Shown here: positions 30,512 to 39,363 of the stretch, one piece after another
Numbering within the stretch: the first letter of the stretch is position 1
Layout of the letters: each line of letters begins with the position of its first letter
Source of the DNA: Bog-473 sp963744935
Lineage (GTDB): Bacteria; Actinomycetota; Acidimicrobiia; Acidimicrobiales; RAAP-2
Assembly: GCA_963744935.1 (NCBI GenBank)
Contig: CAVUVM010000011.1
Coordinates: 62,001 to 126,000 of the forward strand
Direction: 5' to 3'
DNA: 64,000 nucleotides
Position numbers and translations under genes: made by a program
Notes under the pieces: generated by a model
The model's input: the letters and a program-made list of their open reading frames with translations, nothing else
Told to the model about the DNA's origin: nothing
Database searches by the model: none

Positions 30512-31606
30512 CTACTCCTCGTCCTCGCGAACAGGCCACAGGGGCGGCCGGAGCAGGGAGGCCGTCAACTCGCGCCCACGCTGGAAGACGGTCACGGCAT
30601 CGCCGTCGAGCAGCTCTGCATCGGCCTCGACCAGGCCGAGCCCGATGCCGCAGCCGCGCATGGGCGAGAAGTTGCCACTGGTGAGAATGCCGACCTTGTG
30701 TCCGTCGCGGCAGATGTCGGCCCCGTCGCGCAACGGTTGTCGGCCGTCGCCCACGAGGCCGCGCAGACGCCGCGCCGGCCCGTTGACACGTTCCTCCTCG
30801 AGGGCGGCGCGCCCGGTGAACGGGCCCTTGTCCCAGCCGACCACCCAGGCCAGCCCGGCCTGGAGCGGGGTGATGCCGGGGCCCAGCTCGTGCCCGTGCA
30901 GCGGAAGTCCCGCCTCGAGGCGCAGGGTGTCTCGCGCGCCGAGACCGGCGGGCACGATGCCCTGCGCCAGCACTGCCTCCCAGAAGCTCGTCGCCACCTC
31001 GGCGGGGATGGCGCACTCGACGCCGTCCTCACCGGTGTAGCCCGTGCCGGCCACCAGACAGGTCGCACCGTCCCATTCGAAGCGCTCGACGTTGAAGCGA
31101 TGTACGGCGGCAGCCGTAGGCGACACGTTGGCCAAGAGGGTCCGCGCCTCGGGGCCCTGCACGGCGATGACCGCCCGCTCCTCCGTCACGTCGGTCCCGC
31201 CGATTGCGCGGCGGACGTCGCTCGTGTTCGAGGCGTTGGGCATGACGTCGAAGCGGTCCTCGTCGACCCACCAGACGATCATGTCGTCGACGACGAAGCC
31301 GTCCTCGTCGAGCAGGTGCGTGTACTGCGCCCGGCCCGGGTGGACGCGCCCGAGGTCGTTGCTGAACGAGCGCTGCAGGTGCTCGAACGCCTCGGGCCCG
31401 CCGACGCGCACCGTGCCCAGATGACTGACGTCGAAGGCCACAGCAGAGGTGCGACAGGCGCGGTGTTCGGCGACGGTGCCGCTCGGGTACGCCAGCGGCA
31501 TCTCCCAGCCGCCGAAGAGAACCATCTTGGCGCCGAGCGCCACATGGTCGGCATAGAGCGGCGAAACCCGGGCTGACCCAGTGGTGGTGACCTCGTCGGC
31601 GCTCAC
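30512..31606 (-). CDS. gcvT: aminomethyltransferase, T protein
   Basis: A 364-residue T protein of glycine cleavage, which releases ammonia from the aminomethyl-lipoyl arm and moves the carbon to tetrahydrofolate. Family motifs include FDVSHLGTVRVGG, FVVDDMIVWW, GTGYTGEDGVECAIP, GARDTLRLEAGLPLHGHEL and a C-terminal VGILTSGNFSPMRGCGIGLG. Full length. It lies upstream of gcvP with the riboswitch between them, so gcvP may respond separately from gcvT. Confidence 0.96.
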   Translation of the reverse strand: MSADEVTTTGSARVSPLYADHVALGAKMVLFGGWEMPLAYPSGTVAEHRACRTSAVAFDVSHLGTVRVGGPEAFEHLQRSFSNDLGRVHPGRAQYTHLLDEDGFVVDDMIVWWVDEDRFDVMPNASNTSDVRRAIGGTDVTEERAVIAVQGPEARTLLANVSPTAAAVHRFNVERFEWDGATCLVAGTGYTGEDGVECAIPAEVATSFWEAVLAQGIVPAGLGARDTLRLEAGLPLHGHELGPGITPLQAGLAWVVGWDKGPFTGRAALEEERVNGPARRLRGLVGDGRQPLRDGADICRDGHKVGILTSGNFSPMRGCGIGLGLVEADAELLDGDAVTVFQRGRELTASLLRPPLWPVREDEE

Positions 31607-31649
31607 CGAGCCAGACTAGACACCTTCGCACGCACGTCCCGTCTATGGG

Positions 31650-32048
31650 CTAGGCCGCTCCCGCCGTCACGCGCGCCAGCCCGTGCGAGGCCACCAACTC
31701 GGTGAAGTCGCGCTGGTACACCACGCGGATCGGCACCTCTGGATAGAGCTCGCGGATGCGACGCACCTTGCGGTTCTTGCGCGTCACCAGCCGTTGGTCG
31801 GCGGTGGTCAGCTCGATGAACACGCCGCGGCTCGGCAGGTAGAAGTCGGGGCGGAAGCCCGACACCGGCGTGCCCGAAGCGTCCCATTCGAGCGGGAACT
31901 CCACCGGCTCGTATTCCCAGCGCTCACCCGAGAGGTCGAGCAGCGCCGCGAACAAGCGCTCGGAGGGATGCGCGAAACGGATGGACCCTGCGGGCGCACA
32001 GGCCGGGTGGCGTGTGCGCCCGACGCGCGCAGGGTCCGTTGGGCTCAC
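31650..32048 (-). CDS. small nuclease-like protein of unknown function
   Basis: A 132-residue protein with a pattern like restriction-endonuclease folds: a helix (HPSERLFAALLDLSGERWEY) followed by FRPDFYLPSRGVFIELTTAD (a PD...ExT arrangement), then a basic helix (RKNRKVRRIRELYPEVPIRV). The catalytic Lys usual in PD-(D/E)xK is replaced by Thr. Start and stop overlap the MerR gene by ATGA, so the two are co-translated. Function unknown. Confidence 0.65.
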   Translation of the reverse strand: MSPTDPARVGRTRHPACAPAGSIRFAHPSERLFAALLDLSGERWEYEPVEFPLEWDASGTPVSGFRPDFYLPSRGVFIELTTADQRLVTRKNRKVRRIRELYPEVPIRVVYQRDFTELVASHGLARVTAGAA

Positions 32049-32554
32049 TCCCCCGCGGCCCGCGCCCGCTGTGTCTGCGTCAGCCGCCGCTTCGATGCCG
32101 GTTCGGCTGCCGGTGCGTCCAGCCGCACGATGTCGGCATCGAGCTCTTCGAGCACACCAGCGAGCGGCACGATGTTGAACACGCCCTGGCCGCCGGCGAG
32201 CAGGTCGACCACCTCACCGTTGGACCGCGCCAAGACCGAGCTCGTCACCGTCAGCACGAGGTTGGCCGAGGCCAGGTCAGCACCCAGGTCGTCGCGCAGG
32301 CACTCCACGGCGCGGCGCGCCGATTGGAGCGACACGCCGGCGTCGAGCAGCTGCTTGATCACCTTCAGCTCGAGCACGTCCGAATACGAGTAGACGCGGC
32401 GCGAGCCGCTCCCCTTCGCCGTTGCCACCGAAGGCTGCAGCAGGCCCGTGCGGGCCCAGTAGTCGAGTTGCCGGTACGAGATCCCCACCAAGCCGCATAC
32501 CTGCGGCCCGGAAAACCCCCCGACATGGGTCGCGGACCCGTCGCCCATCTCCAC
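32045..32554 (-). CDS. MerR-family regulator
   Basis: A 169-residue DNA-binding protein. The winged helix-turn-helix is at residues 12-80 (GPQVCGLVGISYRQLDYWAR, then GSGSRRVYSYSDVLELKVIK). The C-terminal part has no ligand-binding signature. It resembles the second MerR gene that lies after the DUF151 gene in mycobacteria (Rv1830-like), where the order is FHA, MerR, DUF151, MerR; here it is separated from that block by 12 kb. Coupled to the downstream nuclease-like gene. Confidence 0.85.
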   Translation of the reverse strand: MEMGDGSATHVGGFSGPQVCGLVGISYRQLDYWARTGLLQPSVATAKGSGSRRVYSYSDVLELKVIKQLLDAGVSLQSARRAVECLRDDLGADLASANLVLTVTSSVLARSNGEVVDLLAGGQGVFNIVPLAGVLEELDADIVRLDAPAAEPASKRRLTQTQRARAAGE

Positions 32555-32654
32555 CTCCCTGCACTGGATCTCCGGCGGTCACTCTAGTGCAGCGCGGACG
32601 ACAACGCTGTAGTTACCGGCGCGTTCTTCCAGATTCGGGACCTCTTCGAGAGGT

Positions 32655-33841
32655 TCAGGAACGAGGGGCCCCGCCGTGCTCGGGCTCGAGCCCGGACTCG
32701 GACCCTAGAGGCTCGTCCCCATTGGTGTCCGCGTGATCGTGCCCGGGCCCACGCCCGTGGGTGTGCGCACGCTCCTCGATCGGCCAGGCCACGACCGAGC
32801 CCTGGACGCTGAGGCCGACCCGGGACCCTGCCTCGAGGGGCATGCCTCCCGTCACCCGGACAACCAGCTCGGGCAACTGGTCGGCCTCGGGGCGGACCCG
32901 GACCACCGCGTCGTGCCCGAAGTACTGGTAGCTCTCCACCGTGGCCACCACGGGCGCGGTGCCCACCTCGCCGATCACCAGTTGCTCGGGGCGGATGAGG
33001 ACGTGCCCGGGGCCGCCGCGCCGCGGGGCGGCCAGCCCTCCACCGCCAGCTCGCCGAGGGGTGTGTCGGCCGCCATGGCCCCGGCGACGCCGGCGCGGGC
33101 CACCACCACCGGGGCGTGCAGGACGTTGGACTCACCGAGGAAGCGGGCGAGCGCGGGGTCGAGGGGGTGGCGGTAGATGCCGGCGGGCGTATCGAGCTGC
33201 GCGATGACGCCGTGGCGGAGCACGGCCACCTGGTCGGCCATCGACAACGCCTCGTCCTGGTCGTGTGTCACGAGGATGGAGGTGGTGCCCGCCCGACGCA
33301 AGACGTCGTGGACCTCGGCGCGCACGCTGGCGCGCAGGCTCGCGTCCAGCGAGGAGAAGGGCTCGTCGAGCAGCACGATCTCGGGCTCTGTCGCCAACGC
33401 GCGCGCCAGCGCGACGCGCTGTTGCTGGCCACCCGAGAGCTGGTGGGGGTAGCGGCGGTGCAGGCCGGACAGCCCCACCATGTCGAGCAGCTCGACCACC
33501 CGGTCACGCCGGTGCGGTCCGCGGCGCAAGCCGAAGGCCACGTTGCGCCCGACCGAGAGGTGCGGGAAGAGCGCCCCCTCCTGGGGCACGTAGCCGATGC
33601 GCCGGTGTTCACTCGGCACGAAGACACGGCGGCCGTCGTCGACCACCTCGGACCCGAGCACCACCTCGCCGCGGTCGAGGCGTTCGAAGCCCGCGATGAT
33701 GCGCAGGAGCGTGGTCTTGCCGCTCCCCGACACGCCCAAGATCCCCGTGAAGCTGCCAGCCGGGACAGTCAGGTCGACGCCGTCGAGGACGCGCAGGTCG
33801 CCGAACGACTTGCGGGCGCCGCGAACGGCGAGCTCCTTCAT
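32655..33841 (-). CDS. fbpC: iron(III) ABC transporter ATPase, frameshift near 33015
   Basis: ATPase of an Fe(III) importer. Walker A GVSGSGKTT, Q-loop YVPQEGALFPH, signature LSGGQQQRVALARAL, Walker B IVLLDEPFSSLD and switch His in LVTHDQDEA are all intact. At about 33000-33030 the frame shifts inside a GC-rich run: the annotated frame ends at 32975, while the C-terminal TOBE domain continues in another frame (HVLIRPEQLVIGEVG, then VESYQYFGHDAVVRVRPEA). It then ends in a His/Asp/Glu-rich tail (HTHGRGPGHDHAD). The start ATG at 33841 overlaps the fbpB stop. With one base corrected it would be a normal FbpC of about 395 residues. Confidence 0.88.
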
Positions 33842-35652
33842 CGCCCAATTGTGGCCGACGGGAGGACGCGCACGGTCCCCGTCACCGCGACCACGGGCGT
33901 CCCCGCGGCGGCGGCCCGGGCGGGGAGCCGGTCGAACCACCGGCCGAGCACGTAGCTGGGCACCGCCGCGATGAGCAGCATCATCCCGGCGTAGGGCGCC
34001 GCCGCGCCGTAGCTCAGGTTGGTCTGTTGGGCCCAGAACCCCGTGGCGAGCGTCTGCATCCCCGTCGGGATGAGGATGAGCGTCGCGGTCAGCTCGGTCG
34101 CCGTCTCGAGGAAGACCAAGCAGAAGGCGGCGGCCAGCCCCGGGCCGATGAGCGGGAGGGTGACGCGCCAGAAGACGGAGCGCTTGGTCACCCCGAGCGA
34201 CTGGCCCACCTCTTCGAGGCCGATGGGTGCCCGGGCCACCGCGGCCCGCACCGACACCACGGCCATCGGGAAGAACATCACCGCGTAGACCAGGATCAGC
34301 AGCGGTGTCGTCTGGTACCAGCGCCCGTCGAGGAAGTGGGTCGTCACGTAGGCGGCGCTGAGTGCGATGACGATGGCGGGCACGGCGAGGACGAGCATGG
34401 ACGTGCGCTCGAGCAGCCGGATGAGCGGGCCGGGGTGGCGCACCGAGAGCAGCGCGACAGGCAGCGCGCCCAGTGTGGCCACGAGGCCGGCCGCCGCGGC
34501 CAGCCCGAAGGTGGTGAGGGTGGCGCCCCAGATCGACACGCTCGGCACCGTGGAGGTGCCGCCCTGAACGATCAGGTACACGATCGCCCCGACCGGCACG
34601 CCGAGAGCGAGGACGACCACCGCCGCCACCAGGGCCAGCGCAGGGAGGGTGGCGCGGCCGAGCGGCCTCGGGCGCACGACGCGCGCCGCGCCTGCACCCA
34701 CCCGTGCCCCGCGGCCCTTGCCCCGCACCGCGCCCTCGCCGACGAGGAAGATCGCGCCCAAGAGGACCAGGATCAGCGAGAACGCACAGCCCGCCGCCGT
34801 GTTGAAGCCCACGGTGAATTCCGTGTACGCCTCGGTGGTCAGCGTGCGGAAGCCCAGGATCTCGAACGCACCGAACTCGGCCAGGCACACCAGCGCCACG
34901 AGCACCGCACCACCGAGGATGGCCAGTCTCGCCTGGCCGACGGTCACCCTCCAGAACGTGCGCAGCCGCCCCAGGCCGAGGCTCCGCGCCACCTCCTCTT
35001 GCGCGGGGTCCGCGTTGCGCAGGTTCGCCGCCACCGGAAGGAACACGAGCGGATAGACGGCGACGGTCATCACCAGCACCGCCGCCCAGAACCCGCTGAA
35101 GCCGGGGAAGATCGCTTTCCACCCGAAGCTCACCACGAAGTCGGGGATCCCGAGCGGGATCACGACGAGGACGGCCCACAGACTGCGCCCCGGCAGCGCG
35201 GTGCGCTCGACGAACCAGGCCAGCAGCGTCCCGAGCACGGCGCAGAGCACGGTGACGACGACGGTGAGGCTGATCGTGTTGCGCACCAGCTGGGCCGTCA
35301 AGCTGCGGAAGAGCAGGGGCTGCAACGTCGACCATCCCGTCTGGAACGCCTGGACCACCAGGAAGATCAGCGGCGTGACCACCGCCAGTGCGACCAGGAC
35401 CGCCAATGCCACCAGCAGCGGAGGGCCGGCGCGGCGATAGCCGGGGAGGCGGTGGTGCTGGATGTGGTGGTGCAGGCGCTCGCGCTGGTGATGCCAGCGG
35501 CCGCGCTCTCGATGCCCCCGCCCGTGTCCTCGTCCGTGTCCTCGTCCGTGTCCTCGTCCGTGTCCTCGTCCGTGTCCTCGTGCGTGACCGTGCTCGTGTC
35601 GGCCTCCCCTGTCGGGCCCACGGCGGTGCCGGGAGGGGACGGGCGTACTCAT
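33838..35652 (-). CDS. fbpB: iron(III) ABC transporter permease with His-rich N-terminus
   Basis: A 604-residue fused double permease. Two copies of the six-helix permease unit each contain the EAA-type loop that contacts the ATPase (EEVARSLGLGRLRTFWRVT and EEVGQSLGVTKRSVFWRVTL). The first 70 residues are unusual: an HGRG tandem repeat followed by a HHQRERLHHHIQHH stretch, giving more than 20 His before the first membrane helix. Such a cytosolic tail could bind metal. It is co-directional with fbpA upstream (18 bp) and overlaps fbpC by 4 bp. Confidence 0.9.
   Translation of the reverse strand: MSTPVPSRHRRGPDRGGRHEHGHARGHGRGHGRGHGRGHGRGHGRGHRERGRWHHQRERLHHHIQHHRLPGYRRAGPPLLVALAVLVALAVVTPLIFLVVQAFQTGWSTLQPLLFRSLTAQLVRNTISLTVVVTVLCAVLGTLLAWFVERTALPGRSLWAVLVVIPLGIPDFVVSFGWKAIFPGFSGFWAAVLVMTVAVYPLVFLPVAANLRNADPAQEEVARSLGLGRLRTFWRVTVGQARLAILGGAVLVALVCLAEFGAFEILGFRTLTTEAYTEFTVGFNTAAGCAFSLILVLLGAIFLVGEGAVRGKGRGARVGAGAARVVRPRPLGRATLPALALVAAVVVLALGVPVGAIVYLIVQGGTSTVPSVSIWGATLTTFGLAAAAGLVATLGALPVALLSVRHPGPLIRLLERTSMLVLAVPAIVIALSAAYVTTHFLDGRWYQTTPLLILVYAVMFFPMAVVSVRAAVARAPIGLEEVGQSLGVTKRSVFWRVTLPLIGPGLAAAFCLVFLETATELTATLILIPTGMQTLATGFWAQQTNLSYGAAAPYAGMMLLIAAVPSYVLGRWFDRLPARAAAAGTPVVAVTGTVRVLPSATIGR
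35521..35582 (+). repeat. 12-bp tandem repeat coding for HGRG
   Basis: About five perfect copies of CGTGTCCTCGTC in tandem inside the start of fbpB, read on the minus strand as His-Gly-Arg-Gly units. A repeat of this kind can change copy number by slippage without shifting frame, because 12 is divisible by three. Confidence 0.9.
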
Positions 35653-35670
35653 CTCACCGCGAGACCGGGC

Positions 35671-36717
35671 TCACAAGAGCTGTGCCTCTTGGAGCAGCTT
35701 GATCGCCTCCGCGCCGGTACCGAGCTGGGCGATGGTGATCGGGTTGGGTTGGAGCTGGTTGAAAGGCGTCTCGTGTTGGGCCGTGGTCACCCCCGACGCG
35801 ATCGGGTACTCGAAGCTGTCGCTGTGGGCGATGATCTCCTGCCCCTGTGCCGAGGTGATGAAGGCGACGAAGCGTTGCGCCTCCGCCTGGTTCGATGACG
35901 AGCGCAATATGGCGGCACCCGAGACGTCGACGACGTAGCCGACGTTGTGCGGTGCGAAGTAGGCGATCGCCGAGTGCATGTTCGACGCGCCGATCTCGGC
36001 CCGCTCGCGATACCAGTAGTACTGGTTGACGATGCCGAGGGCGACCTGACCCCGGTTGACCTCGTCGGCGATCGTCTCGTTGTCGGGATACTGGTGGTTC
36101 CCCGCGTTGGCCTTGAGCGCCTCGAGCCACTTGAGGGCGGCCGCGTCGCCGTAGGTACGCGCCACCGAGGTCACGATGGGCTGGAAGTCGGTCTCGCCGC
36201 CGGCGATGGCGATCTTACCCTTCCACTGCGGCTGGGCCAGCTGCATGGCCGACGTCGGGAGCTGGCTGGGCTTGAGCAGCGAAGTGTTGTACACGATGAC
36301 GCTCACCCGGGCCGACACGCCGGCCCACATGCCGTTCGCCGAGTTGTACTTCGACGGTGTCTGCGCCAGCGTCGACGCCTTGATCGGGGCCAGCAGGTGC
36401 TTGGAAGCCAGGTACTGGAGGGGCGGCGAGTTCTCGGTGAAGAACACGTCGGCCGGCGAGTGACCGCCCTCGGCCACGATCTGGTCAGCCAGGACGTCTT
36501 CGTCGTCGAAGCGGACGTTGACCGTGATCCCGGTCTTCTGCTCGAACTTGTTCACCAAGGCCTGGGTGGTCTGCACGTGCTGGCCGCTGTAGAGGGTGAG
36601 GGCCGCGCCGGACGCGCCGGCCGGGGTCGCGGCGGCCGTGCCAGCCACCAGCAGACCGGCGCCGAGGCACAGCGCGATGAGCGCGCCGCGGGCGCGCTCG
36701 AGGACGGAGCGGGTCAT
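35671..36717 (-). CDS. fbpA: iron(III)-binding periplasmic-type protein
   Basis: A 348-residue extracellular solute-binding protein. The signal peptide at residues 8-33 ends ATPAGASGA. Family motifs include LTLYSGQHVQTTQALVNKFE, DVFFTENSPPLQYL and GIVNQYYWYRERAE; the adjacent Tyr pair (YYWY) is the usual Fe(III)-phenolate site. It captures ferric iron for FbpB/FbpC. The start at 36717 precedes the signal peptide (MTRSVLERARGAL). A DtxR/IdeR-like box lies about 120 bp upstream, so iron control of the whole fbpABC operon is likely. Confidence 0.92.
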   Translation of the reverse strand: MTRSVLERARGALIALCLGAGLLVAGTAAATPAGASGAALTLYSGQHVQTTQALVNKFEQKTGITVNVRFDDEDVLADQIVAEGGHSPADVFFTENSPPLQYLASKHLLAPIKASTLAQTPSKYNSANGMWAGVSARVSVIVYNTSLLKPSQLPTSAMQLAQPQWKGKIAIAGGETDFQPIVTSVARTYGDAAALKWLEALKANAGNHQYPDNETIADEVNRGQVALGIVNQYYWYRERAEIGASNMHSAIAYFAPHNVGYVVDVSGAAILRSSSNQAEAQRFVAFITSAQGQEIIAHSDSFEYPIASGVTTAQHETPFNQLQPNPITIAQLGTGAEAIKLLQEAQLL

Positions 36718-36833
36718 GGGGCAACGCCCGGGCACAGCGCCAGTACGACGGCCGTTGCCTCCCGCCATCTCTTCGACACCGGCGCTCCTTCCAGCTGCCT
36801 CGACCAGTCCTTCGATCGACCGCACCTTCGATC

Positions 36834-36870
36834 GAATCTTAGGCTTACCTAACTTTAGGTTGACCTCAGT
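36834..36870 (-). promoter_or_regulatory. DtxR/IdeR-type iron box upstream of fbpABC
   Basis: GAATCTTAGGCTTACCTAA (36834-36852) matches the actinobacterial iron box TTAGGTTAGGCTWACCTAA at 15 of 19 positions. An overlapping half-site (TTTAGGTTGACCT) follows directly. The box lies about 120 bp before the fbpA start codon, where an iron-loaded DtxR/IdeR repressor would block transcription. Confidence 0.75.
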
Positions 36871-36939
36871 AGACCAGTCAAGGTCGCCCTACGCCCGATG
36901 CGGAGGGAAACAGCGCAGGAAGGAGGTGCAGAAGAGGAT

Positions 36940-37000
36940 CCGGCCGGGACGGGTCCGGCGGCGGGGGTCCGGCGGAAGGAGTCCGGCGGAAGGAGTCCGG
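36940..37000. repeat. short GC-rich tandem repeat after thiG
   Basis: Four imperfect copies of a roughly 13-base unit (GGGTCCGGCGG, GGTCCGGCGGAAGGA, GTCCGGCGGAAGGA and GTCCGGCC) just beyond the thiG stop. No clear stem-loop terminator is seen there. Confidence 0.6.
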
Positions 37001-37002
37001 CC

Positions 37003-37830
37003 TCAGGGGTGCGGCGGCGACCCGAAGTCGAGGCGGCCCTCCAACGGGCTCGAGGGCTCCGCGTGGAAGCGAACCGGGATGCGGCCGGCCCGGCGGGCCT
37101 CGTACCCCGCTTCGACGGCCAGGCGCATGGCGCGGGCCATGGCCACGGGGTCGTGCGCCCGGTTGACCGACGTGGCCACGAGCACCGCGTCGCAGCCGAG
37201 CTCCATGGCGAGGGCCGCATCGGACGCGGTGCCGATCCCCGCGTCGAGGATCACCGGCACCTCGACCGCCTCGCGCACCAGTGCGATGTTGTGCGCATTG
37301 CGGATGCCCAGGCCGCTGCCGATCGGCGACCCGAGCGGCATCACCGCAGCGCAGCCGACCTGCTGGAGGCGCAGGGCCAAGACGGGGTCGTCGGTCGTGT
37401 ACGGCAGCACGACGAAGCCGTCCTCGGCCAGCTGCTCGGCCGCGCTCAAGAGCTCGACCGCGTCCGGTAGCTGCTGGCGGTCGTCGTTGACCACCTCGAG
37501 CTTGACCCACTCGGTCCCGAACGCCTCGCGCGCCAACTTGGCGGTCAGCACCGCCTCCGACGCGGTGGCGCAGCCGGCGGTGTTCGGCAGGACGCGCACG
37601 CCCAGCTCGTCGAGCAAGGACAACAACGCACCCTTGGTCGACGCCTCGACGCGCCGCACCGCCACGGTGGCCATCGCGGTACCGGACTCGTGCAGGGCGC
37701 GGCGGAGTGCATCGAGGCTGGTCATGCCCCCGGTGCCGAGAAGCAGGCGCGACGCGAACTCCACACCGGCGATGCTGAGCGGCATAGCAGGGGCGGCGGC
37801 AGCGGCGTCGGCACTCACCCGAACGACCAT
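37003..37830 (-). CDS. thiG: thiazole synthase
   Basis: A 275-residue (alpha/beta)8-barrel enzyme that builds the thiazole phosphate of thiamine. Motifs: SRLLLGTGGMTSLDALRRAL, a Schiff-base Lys in EWVKLEVVNDDRQQLPDA, LPNTAGCATASEAVLTAKLA, VMPLGSPIGSGLGIRNAHNI and VILDAGIGTASDAALAMELG. All the usual elements are present. The start at 37830 is one choice; GTG at 37818 and ATG at 37785 are others. It is divergent from thiD, with only 27 bp between the two proposed starts. Confidence 0.95.
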   Translation of the reverse strand: MVVRVSADAAAAAPAMPLSIAGVEFASRLLLGTGGMTSLDALRRALHESGTAMATVAVRRVEASTKGALLSLLDELGVRVLPNTAGCATASEAVLTAKLAREAFGTEWVKLEVVNDDRQQLPDAVELLSAAEQLAEDGFVVLPYTTDDPVLALRLQQVGCAAVMPLGSPIGSGLGIRNAHNIALVREAVEVPVILDAGIGTASDAALAMELGCDAVLVATSVNRAHDPVAMARAMRLAVEAGYEARRAGRIPVRFHAEPSSPLEGRLDFGSPPHP

Positions 37831-37857
37831 ACCCCGCTGCCCGCCTATGGTTGCTCG

Positions 37858-38676
37858 GTGGCGGACGAGACCCCACCGACGGCGCTGACCATCGCCGGAT
37901 CGGACTCGGGCGGCGGCGCGGGCGCGCAGGCCGACCTCAAGACGTTCGCCGCGCTGCACGTGCACGGCACGTGCGCGCTGACGGCGGTCACCGCGCAGAA
38001 CACGGCCGAGGTGCGCGGCGTCGTCGCGCTCGAACCGGCCTTCGTGCGCCAGCAGGTCGAGACCGTGCTCGACGATTTCTCTGTGGCCAGCGTCAAGACC
38101 GGCATGCTGGCCACCGCAGCGATCGTGGCCGAGGTCGCCGCGCTGGCCGCCGAGGGGCGGCTCCCCCGGCTCGTGGTCGACCCGGTGCTCGTCTCCTCGA
38201 CCGGGCACCGGCTGGTCGAGCCCGAAGGGATCGAGGCGTATCTCGAGCTGCTGGTGCCCCACGCGCTCGTCGTCACCCCGAACCTGCGCGAAGCCGCCAT
38301 CCTCTCGGGAACCGACGTCGCGTCGCTCGCTGAGCTGGCGGCGCGGCGCGCTGTCGCCGAAGAGCTGCGGGCGCGCGGCGCCTGCTACGTCGTGGTCAAG
38401 GGCGGCCACCTGAGCGAGTCGGCCGAGGACGTCGTGGCGGGCCCCGACGGAATCGACGTCCTGCCCGGACAGCGGGTGGTCACGTGCAACGACCATGGCA
38501 CGGGGTGCTCGCTCTCGGCTGCCATGGCGGCGCACCTGGCGCGTGGCGTACCCGTGACCGACGCGATCGCGCAGGCGAAGGCATTCGTCGCCCGGGCGCT
38601 GGCCGGAGGCGCCGGCTGGCGGCTCGGATCGGGCCACGGCCCCCTCGACCATTTCGGGTGGTCGGCGCAGCCGTAG
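37858..38676 (+). CDS. thiD: hydroxymethylpyrimidine/phosphomethylpyrimidine kinase
   Basis: A 272-residue ribokinase-fold enzyme that phosphorylates HMP and HMP-phosphate for thiamine synthesis. Motifs: LTIAGSDSGGGAGAQADLKT at the start, VKTGMLATAAIV, LVVDPVLVSSTGHRLVEPEG and the ATP/anion-hole CNDHGTGCSLSAAMAAHLA with the catalytic Asp. Start GTG 37858. It faces thiG across 27 bp, so the two genes must share a very compact promoter region or be leaderless. Confidence 0.95.
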   Translation: MADETPPTALTIAGSDSGGGAGAQADLKTFAALHVHGTCALTAVTAQNTAEVRGVVALEPAFVRQQVETVLDDFSVASVKTGMLATAAIVAEVAALAAEGRLPRLVVDPVLVSSTGHRLVEPEGIEAYLELLVPHALVVTPNLREAAILSGTDVASLAELAARRAVAEELRARGACYVVVKGGHLSESAEDVVAGPDGIDVLPGQRVVTCNDHGTGCSLSAAMAAHLARGVPVTDAIAQAKAFVARALAGGAGWRLGSGHGPLDHFGWSAQP

Positions 38677-38688
38677 GCTGGCACGCGC

Positions 38689-39336
38689 ATGACGCTGCAC
38701 GACACCGACACCGAATTCGTCGGCGAGGGTGCCTCTCCGACGCGGCCCCAGCGCCCGGCCAGCGCGGGCGGGATCTCCATGCGGCCGGCCATGATCGTCC
38801 TGGGCGTGGCCGTCCTGATCCTGGCGGTGTTCGTGACCATCGGGATCGTGACCTCGCAGTCGCCCCAGCCGGTCAAGACCTCGCTCGCACCGAGCGCTGT
38901 GTCCGGGACGCCGCTGCGTGCCACCGTGGCAGCCGGACTGCTCTCACCGATCATCATCTCGGGCGAGCCGCCGAACAACATCCTCAACGCCGTGTCCGTC
39001 CCGGTGGGCTCGGTCCGGCTTTCGCACCAGAACAACGCGGCGGGGTCCGGGCAGTACGACGCCCAGGTGACCTTCCGCTCCGATGACTCCCAGGCCGTCC
39101 TGCTCACCTTCTTCGCCGTCGACATGAAGGAGCAGGGCTGGCAGGTCTTCGACAAGGGCGCGGCGGCAAACGACCCGGGCGCGCTCGAGGTGCTCGGCAA
39201 GCTGGCCGGCACCGACGGCTACTACTGGCAGATGGGGGCGATCATCCCGCCCACCACGTTCGGCCAGGGGGCGCCACCGGCGGGCTGGACCAACTTCACC
39301 ATCCGGCTGTTCCAGCAGAGCGACGACGAGAGCTGA
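38689..39336 (+). CDS. single-pass membrane protein of unknown function
   Basis: A 215-residue protein. One membrane helix (AMIVLGVAVLILAVFVTIGI, about residues 34-54) anchors an outside domain with a beta-rich pattern (VTFRSDDSQAVLLTFFAVDM, EQGWQVFDKG, YYWQMGAIIPP). No family recognised. It follows thiD by 12 bp on the same strand and may be co-transcribed. Confidence 0.7.
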   Translation: MTLHDTDTEFVGEGASPTRPQRPASAGGISMRPAMIVLGVAVLILAVFVTIGIVTSQSPQPVKTSLAPSAVSGTPLRATVAAGLLSPIIISGEPPNNILNAVSVPVGSVRLSHQNNAAGSGQYDAQVTFRSDDSQAVLLTFFAVDMKEQGWQVFDKGAAANDPGALEVLGKLAGTDGYYWQMGAIIPPTTFGQGAPPAGWTNFTIRLFQQSDDES

Positions 39337-39363
39337 ACGTCTGAGGGTCGGGACGGGCGCCGT

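Noticed and set aside
35521..35582. possible CRISPR-like repeats
   Set aside because: The repeats are 12 bp, contiguous, without spacers, and encode HGRG in frame in fbpB.
34027..35898. 623-codon plus-strand open frame
   Set aside because: Antisense to fbpB and fbpA; Glu/His/Arg-rich shadow with no family match.
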